A stretch of DNA of 64,000 bases from WLMZ01 sp038227995 (GTDB lineage Bacteria; Actinomycetota; Acidimicrobiia; Acidimicrobiales; Ilumatobacteraceae): NCBI GenBank assembly GCA_038227995.1, contig JBBRPP010000005.1:1-64000 (forward strand), in the 5' to 3' direction. Under the pieces are notes generated by a model. That model did not search any database. It saw only the letters and a program-made list of their open reading frames with translations, and was not told the origin of the DNA. Below are positions 59,748 through 64,000 of this stretch, piece after piece. The position numbers and the translations under genes are program-made. Within the stretch, counting starts at the first letter, position 1, and each line of letters opens with the position of its first letter.

Positions 59748-62746
59748 CCATGATGCACGAGAACAACGTTGACCACACCGACTCCGAGTCGCAGGCGATG
59801 GATGGCAGTCCTGTGGCTCTTCGCAACGCGTGGGATGTCATCGAGGACGCTTGCAACCACGCCGTGACAGGCGAGCTGACGCTCACCACCACGTCGTCGG
59901 CCAAGACCCATGTGTATCTGACCAACGGCCTGGTGTACTTCGCCGAGCGCGAGAGCGACGAGACATTGGCGACCCGGCTGGTTCTGGCCGGATCGATCAG
60001 CATCGAGCAGTTGCAGCGTGGTTCGATCCGCTTGAACGGCATCGAGCACCTCGGCCGGATGTTCGATCGTGACGAGACCATCGACCGCGACGCGGTCGAA
60101 CTCGCGGTCGAGATGATCACCGAGGAGACGTTGACCCAGGTTGCTGACCAGCAGGTGCACGCATCGAACCTGACCCTGTATCGCCAGCATCCGTCCGGCA
60201 TCTCGCGGTGGTTCAGCAGCCAACACGCTGCCGTCGAGCCTGTCGACAACCAGCCGAACGCAGCGGCCGTCGCGGAGCCCGCCAGCGCGGAGCGGGAGAT
60301 CACGGCGCACGCCGACGCCCAACACTCGTCGATCGAGTCCAGTGTGATCGAGCCCGACACGATCGAATCCGGTGTGATCGAGCCCGACACCATGTCCGCG
60401 GCGGAAGCGTTCCATCATGTCGAGGCCTTCGAACCGGAGCCCATCGCCCAGATCGTGGCTGAACCGCTGGTCACTGGGCCGATCACGAATTCGGTCCCGG
60501 TCATCCAGGAGATGGCGTCGTTCGATCCGCTGTCATTGGTCGCAATGGATCTCGTCCCGATCTATGCGAAGCGGAACGACCCCGTCGTTGTCGAGCCGTC
60601 CGACGTCGTTGTCGAGGCGTCGATCGACCAGGTGTCGGTCGACGAGGAAGCACCGGTCGAACCTGCATCATTCGCAGACGAACAGGTCGAGGTCGAAGTC
60701 GTCGTCGATGAAGTCGTCGTCGAGGCAACTCCGGTCGAGGATTCGCTCACGGTCGAGACGGGCGACATCGTGCCGACCTCCGTCGACGACGTCGTCCCGG
60801 AGAATCCGGTGACCGACGGCGCAGCCGACGAAACCTCCGTGTTCCATGAGCCGGAGACGCTCGCCGCGTTCTTCTCCCACGCACTCGCCGAACCACCTGA
60901 ATCCGAACAGGAGCTCGCAGCCCCGGGTGATTCGGTCGAGATCGCTGCTGATCAATCAATTGACGCCGACGTCGAGGAACACCACGGGTTCGAACACAAT
61001 GGGTTCGAACACAATGGTCACCAACTGAACGGCTTCGATGTCCAGGGTGCCGACCGCATCGAACATCAGCACGAAGATCCGCAGCTCGACGGCTTCTGGC
61101 ACGTTGACGCCGACCCCGAGGTCGCGGCCGCTGAACCGGCAAACGCAGAATTCGCGCCGGTAGAGACGTCGCTCGTCGAGCAGCTCGAATCCGTCGGGCA
61201 GCTCGAATCCGTCGGACAGCTCGAGCACCTCGAGCACCTCGAGTCCGTCGAGTCCGTCGAGTCCGTCGAGTCCGTCGAGTCGTCGATGTCAATCGTGGCG
61301 CACGCGGCAGACGATGCGACGCCGATGATGGATCAGTCGACGTCCGCCAGCCCGTGGGGCGCCCCCTCGCCGGTGCAAGCCGACATTGCATTCGACGATC
61401 TGACCGATGACGCTACGCACATCGACGCATCGCTCGACATCGCCGTCTCGACCGAGACGCCACAAGCCGGCCTCTCGACCACGACACCCGAGTCGGACGT
61501 CTCGACCGAGACGTCCGTGGACGACACGGTGCCCCACATTGCGGAGTTCGACACAGCCGAGGCCGACACGGAGCCCCACACAGCCGTGGCCGACACGGAG
61601 CCCCACATCGCGGAGTCCGACATTGCGGAGTCCGACATTGCGGAGTCCGCACCGCAGCCGGCGGTTGCGCAGGTCGTCCTGCCGACGCTGCCCACGTTGT
61701 CATCCCCACCGGTCATGCGGATCACCCAGCAACCGCATCCCTCGACCCGTCCGATCCCGTCGGTCCTGTCCAATCCCGCGCCAGCGTTCGCGCTCGATGT
61801 GAACGCGCCGAAGTTGCCGACTCTCGAGGGTTCGACGCCGGTCGTCGTCCCCGCTCCAGATCCGGAGGTCGTAGGGTCCGCAGAAGTCGTTGCGGAGCTT
61901 CCTCTGTCGGCTTCCACCTTGGCGGTGGTGTCACCGGGCGTTGCACCCATTGCCGCAGCGGCCGCGCCGGAGGAGCCGGGCATCGACTCCTGGGTCCAGT
62001 CGCTGTTGCAGGCCAACGACTCGCAGAACCCATCGCCCAACCCGCTCATCCCCTTGTATGGCGGCCTCCAGGCAACCAATCCAGCCCCCGCACCGAGCAT
62101 CGCGGCGCGCGCCGAGCAACCGTCAGTCATCGACCAGCCGTTGGTTGTCACACCGCCCACCGAACGGGTCGAGCAATCGATCGCTTCGACAGGAACGATG
62201 GCCCCATTGGCAGCGATGGTGCCTGCGCCGAGCTTCACGACATTCACGCCGCTCGCGACGTCGGCCCCCGCGACGCTCACTCCGATGGGTGATCTCGCCT
62301 CGATGACATCGCCGATCAAGCCGATGACGTCAGTTCCTTCGCACCTCGATTCGGTTCCGGTGCCGGAAGACGTGGCTGCCGCTGTGCGTCGTGCGATCAT
62401 GGCGATCGAGGCCGCGACACTCGCGCCGACGGGGCCAGCGTCGGTCACGTTCGGCCCGATGCATGTGACGGCGCTGCCCGGGCAGGTCACCCCGTACACC
62501 CCATACAGCCCAGTGCCACAGGACGACACCAATCCGCACGGTATTCCGACGCCGCAGGCCGCTGCTCAGTCGCCGTTGCCATCGTCAACTGGCGCCGAGG
62601 CGTTGATCTCCTTCAACGGTTCCCCGTCGAACGAGACGATGGCGTTGCTCGAGGATCCGATGTTTGCCAATGCGGCGGCTCCAGCGATCAGCACGGAGCG
62701 CAAGAGCGCGCTTCGTCGTCTGATCGACGGCATCCGTCGCCGCTGA
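59744..62746 (+). CDS. DUF4388/PATAN-domain protein with ~850-residue low-complexity tail
   Basis: 1000 residues from ATG with AGGGAGG. Residues about 25-155 form a DUF4388 (PATAN) domain (V-T-G-E-L-T-L..., V-Y-L-T-N-G-L-V-Y-F-A), often found with two-component or GTPase signalling. The rest is disordered: acidic Val/Glu/Asp-rich, later Pro/Ala/Thr-rich. It has several internal repeats: F-E-H-N-G twice (about 425), E-S-V-G-Q-L and E-S-V runs (about 485-510), I-A-E-S-D repeats (about 625). A basic end K-S-A-L-R-R-L-I-D-G-I-R-R-R may be amphipathic. Third gene of a coupled GTPase operon; probably an effector or scaffold. Function inferred only. Confidence 0.82.
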   Translation: MTMMHENNVDHTDSESQAMDGSPVALRNAWDVIEDACNHAVTGELTLTTTSSAKTHVYLTNGLVYFAERESDETLATRLVLAGSISIEQLQRGSIRLNGIEHLGRMFDRDETIDRDAVELAVEMITEETLTQVADQQVHASNLTLYRQHPSGISRWFSSQHAAVEPVDNQPNAAAVAEPASAEREITAHADAQHSSIESSVIEPDTIESGVIEPDTMSAAEAFHHVEAFEPEPIAQIVAEPLVTGPITNSVPVIQEMASFDPLSLVAMDLVPIYAKRNDPVVVEPSDVVVEASIDQVSVDEEAPVEPASFADEQVEVEVVVDEVVVEATPVEDSLTVETGDIVPTSVDDVVPENPVTDGAADETSVFHEPETLAAFFSHALAEPPESEQELAAPGDSVEIAADQSIDADVEEHHGFEHNGFEHNGHQLNGFDVQGADRIEHQHEDPQLDGFWHVDADPEVAAAEPANAEFAPVETSLVEQLESVGQLESVGQLEHLEHLESVESVESVESVESSMSIVAHAADDATPMMDQSTSASPWGAPSPVQADIAFDDLTDDATHIDASLDIAVSTETPQAGLSTTTPESDVSTETSVDDTVPHIAEFDTAEADTEPHTAVADTEPHIAESDIAESDIAESAPQPAVAQVVLPTLPTLSSPPVMRITQQPHPSTRPIPSVLSNPAPAFALDVNAPKLPTLEGSTPVVVPAPDPEVVGSAEVVAELPLSASTLAVVSPGVAPIAAAAAPEEPGIDSWVQSLLQANDSQNPSPNPLIPLYGGLQATNPAPAPSIAARAEQPSVIDQPLVVTPPTERVEQSIASTGTMAPLAAMVPAPSFTTFTPLATSAPATLTPMGDLASMTSPIKPMTSVPSHLDSVPVPEDVAAAVRRAIMAIEAATLAPTGPASVTFGPMHVTALPGQVTPYTPYSPVPQDDTNPHGIPTPQAAAQSPLPSSTGAEALISFNGSPSNETMALLEDPMFANAAAPAISTERKSALRRLIDGIRRR

Positions 62747-62784
62747 GGACACACCCACCTCCGCGGATCCCACGAGGGATGGCT

Positions 62785-63240
62785 TCAGGCTCGGCGTCGC
62801 TCGACGAAGAAGGCGCGCAGCATCGCGCCTGACTCGTCGGCGAGCACACCAGTGGTGACGTCGCAGCGATGGTTCAGGCGCGGATCGGCGAGAACGTTGG
62901 ACAGACTTCCGCCGGCGCCGGCCTTCGGGTCGCGGGCGCCGTAGACCACCCGTTTCATGCGTGCATTCACGAGGGCCCCTGCACACATCGTGCACGGCTC
63001 GAGGGTCACGTAGAGCGCGCAGTCATCGAGACGCCAATGTCCGACCACTCGTGCCGCGTCACGGATTGCGAGGATCTCGGCGTGCGCCGTCGGGTCGCCG
63101 GTCAGCTCCCGCTCGTTGTGGCGGGCAGCGATGACGGTGCCGTCACGAACGACGATCGCCCCGACCGGAACGTCGGCGTGAACCAGGGCGAGCTGGGCCT
63201 GATCCAGGGCCAGGCGCATTGCTGCTTCGTCGGATTGCAT
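62785..63240 (-). CDS. tadA: tRNA-specific adenosine deaminase TadA
   Basis: 151 residues from ATG 63240. Zinc deaminase with H53-A-E55 and P-C83-T-M-C86. Converts A34 to inosine in tRNA-Arg(ACG). ATG is only three bases after the 3' discriminator of tRNA-Ser(GGA), so the mRNA would have almost no leader once the tRNA is processed; no ribosome-binding site exists outside the tRNA. ATG at residue 8 is a less likely start. Confidence 0.93.
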   Translation of the reverse strand: MQSDEAAMRLALDQAQLALVHADVPVGAIVVRDGTVIAARHNERELTGDPTAHAEILAIRDAARVVGHWRLDDCALYVTLEPCTMCAGALVNARMKRVVYGARDPKAGAGGSLSNVLADPRLNHRCDVTTGVLADESGAMLRAFFVERRRA

Positions 63241-63243
63241 GGG

Positions 63244-63328
63244 CGGAGGGTGTGGGATTTGAACCCACGGAAGTTTGCACTTCACACGCTTTCCAGGCGT
63301 GCCGATTCGGCCGCTCTCGCAACCCTCC
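63244..63328 (-). tRNA. tRNA-Ser(GGA)
   Basis: 85 bases, class II. Acceptor GGAGGGT/ACCCTCC-type pairing, anticodon stem CACGC/GCGTG with loop CTGGAAA giving GGA (serine, UCC), T-arm GTTCAAATC, discriminator G, no encoded CCA. Same direction as tadA, three bases apart. Confidence 0.95.
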
Positions 63329-63400
63329 GTGCCGGCGTCTCCGCCGAGCAGGTGTGAGCAGGGTAGCGCCGGGCTAACCTGACCGCACCGTTCGATACCC

Positions 63401-63526
63401 GATGGGTGAGGTGGCGGTCGGGTCCTGTGCAACAGTCGTCCGGGAACCAGGTCAGGACAGGGATGGAGCAGCCTTCAACGGTCTCGCCTGTGTGCCGCAG
63501 GTCGCCTGGCCGCTACCTCAGCCATC
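63401..63526 (+). ncRNA. ffs: Bacterial signal recognition particle RNA (4.5S/ffs)
   Basis: Contains the SRP domain IV tetraloop helix: GGTCAGGACAGGGATGGAGCAGCC-type sequence at 63450-63473, the conserved Ffh-binding internal loops. The ends pair over a long stem (GATGGGTGAGG at the 5' side with CCTCAGCCATC at the 3' side). Convergent with the exonuclease gene. Exact ends are estimated from the pairing. Confidence 0.9.
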
Positions 63527-63531
63527 GGGTC

Positions 63532-64000
63532 TCAGCGCTTCGCGAGTGCCTTGGCCCGATCGGCCAGGTACGGCGCCCCGAGGTCCTCGGCGACCTCGGC
63601 GAAGTCGTCGGTCGGTCCGGCCCAGCGCCAATCATCGACGCTGCCGACATCGATGTCGGTGACCACGGTGGCGATGCGGCGGAACAGCAGGGCATCGGCC
63701 AGGTTCGCCTGCAACGTCGTGGCCAGGCGTTCGCTGCCGCGCACACCGGGCAGGCCCCAGTCAGCAGCTGACGCCGGGATGGCCTCGATGTGGCCGAACT
63801 TGGCGAGCACTGCGCTGGCACCCTTGGCACCCCAACCGGGCAGACCCGGGAACCCGTCGGCCGAGTCGCCGACGAGGCCGAGGTAGTCGGCGATCGACGC
63901 CGGTGGCACGCCGAACTTCGCGATGACGCCGCTCTCGTCGATGATTTCGTCCTTGCGACGGTCGTATTGGACGACGCGGCCAGCACGGACACACTGACCA
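63532..64000 (-). CDS. 5'-3' exonuclease (5' end outside window)
   Basis: About 155 residues to the TGA at 63532, open to the window edge. T5/FEN-type exonuclease as in the DNA polymerase I N-terminal domain: V-V-Q-Y-D-R-R-K-D, the helix-hairpin-helix L-G-L-V-G-D-S-A-D-G-F-P-G-L-P-G-W-G-A-K-G-A with metal-binding Asp residues, and a tail ending in L-A-K-R. It stops without a polymerase domain, so this is a stand-alone exonuclease. The N-terminal third is cut off by the window. Confidence 0.9.
   Translation of the reverse strand, partial: GQCVRAGRVVQYDRRKDEIIDESGVIAKFGVPPASIADYLGLVGDSADGFPGLPGWGAKGASAVLAKFGHIEAIPASAADWGLPGVRGSERLATTLQANLADALLFRRIATVVTDIDVGSVDDWRWAGPTDDFAEVAEDLGAPYLADRAKALAKR

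Overview
The window is GC-rich (GC-favouring third codon positions, many GTG/TTG starts) and reads as a chromosomal segment of an actinobacterium. A WhiB regulator, a paired Get3-like ATPase module, an MsiK/UgpC-type ABC ATPase, a roadblock/small-GTPase module and several exported proteins ending in a V-D-V-x-G-W/Y module support this. The flavour is that of Acidimicrobiia such as Ilumatobacter; that class-level placement is inference, because no rRNA is present. Gene density is high and strand use mixed. I see no prophage, transposase or CRISPR array.

Layout: 0-5.6 kb has the tail of a surface protein, a small secreted protein, an AlkZ-like winged-helix protein, a DrrAB-type exporter, a cupin and a diadenylate-cyclase-like protein. 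5.8-13.5 kb has asd, a MazG-like protein, a quinone reductase, an ECF sigma/membrane-partner pair, a DUF1990-YndJ pair and a MerR regulator. 13.55-14.06 kb is a non-coding block of nested inverted and tandem repeats. 14.0-21.8 kb is a sugar-uptake locus: two permeases, binding lipoprotein, ATPase, alpha-glucosidase and LacI repressor. 22-28.4 kb has a VOC protein, tRNA-Pro, a receiver-domain protein, two Get3-like ATPases divergent from an NfeD protein, and an AAA/DUF234 ATPase behind an AT-rich palindrome. 28.4-31.4 kb holds a second ECF pair and a lipoprotein. 31.4-32.0 kb is repeat-rich non-coding DNA.

33-38.3 kb carries whiB, a hydrolase, selB, selA, an oxygenase-like gene and a LysM lipoprotein. 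38.3-54.6 kb has hydrolases, a polyprenyl synthase, xseA/xseB, a membrane molybdopterin enzyme, rmuC, an ABC exporter, two tandem TAP-like peptidase lipoproteins and, at 52864-54636 (-), a UGSC-family gene with an in-frame TGA. 54.8-58.2 kb has two Tat-exported surface proteins. The end holds tRNA-Ser(CGA), a roadblock/GTPase/PATAN operon, tadA directly behind tRNA-Ser(GGA), the SRP RNA and a truncated 5'-3' exonuclease.

The most notable biology is selenium use. selA and selB lie about 17 kb from a gene whose two halves are separated only by one TGA inside a C-U-G-S-C motif, with a fitting SECIS-like hairpin just downstream. It is best read as one 590-residue selenoprotein. Other notable points are the repeat block at 13.65-13.98 kb, a palindromic Shine-Dalgarno shared by two divergent genes, and the signalling operon ending in a 1000-residue low-complexity protein.
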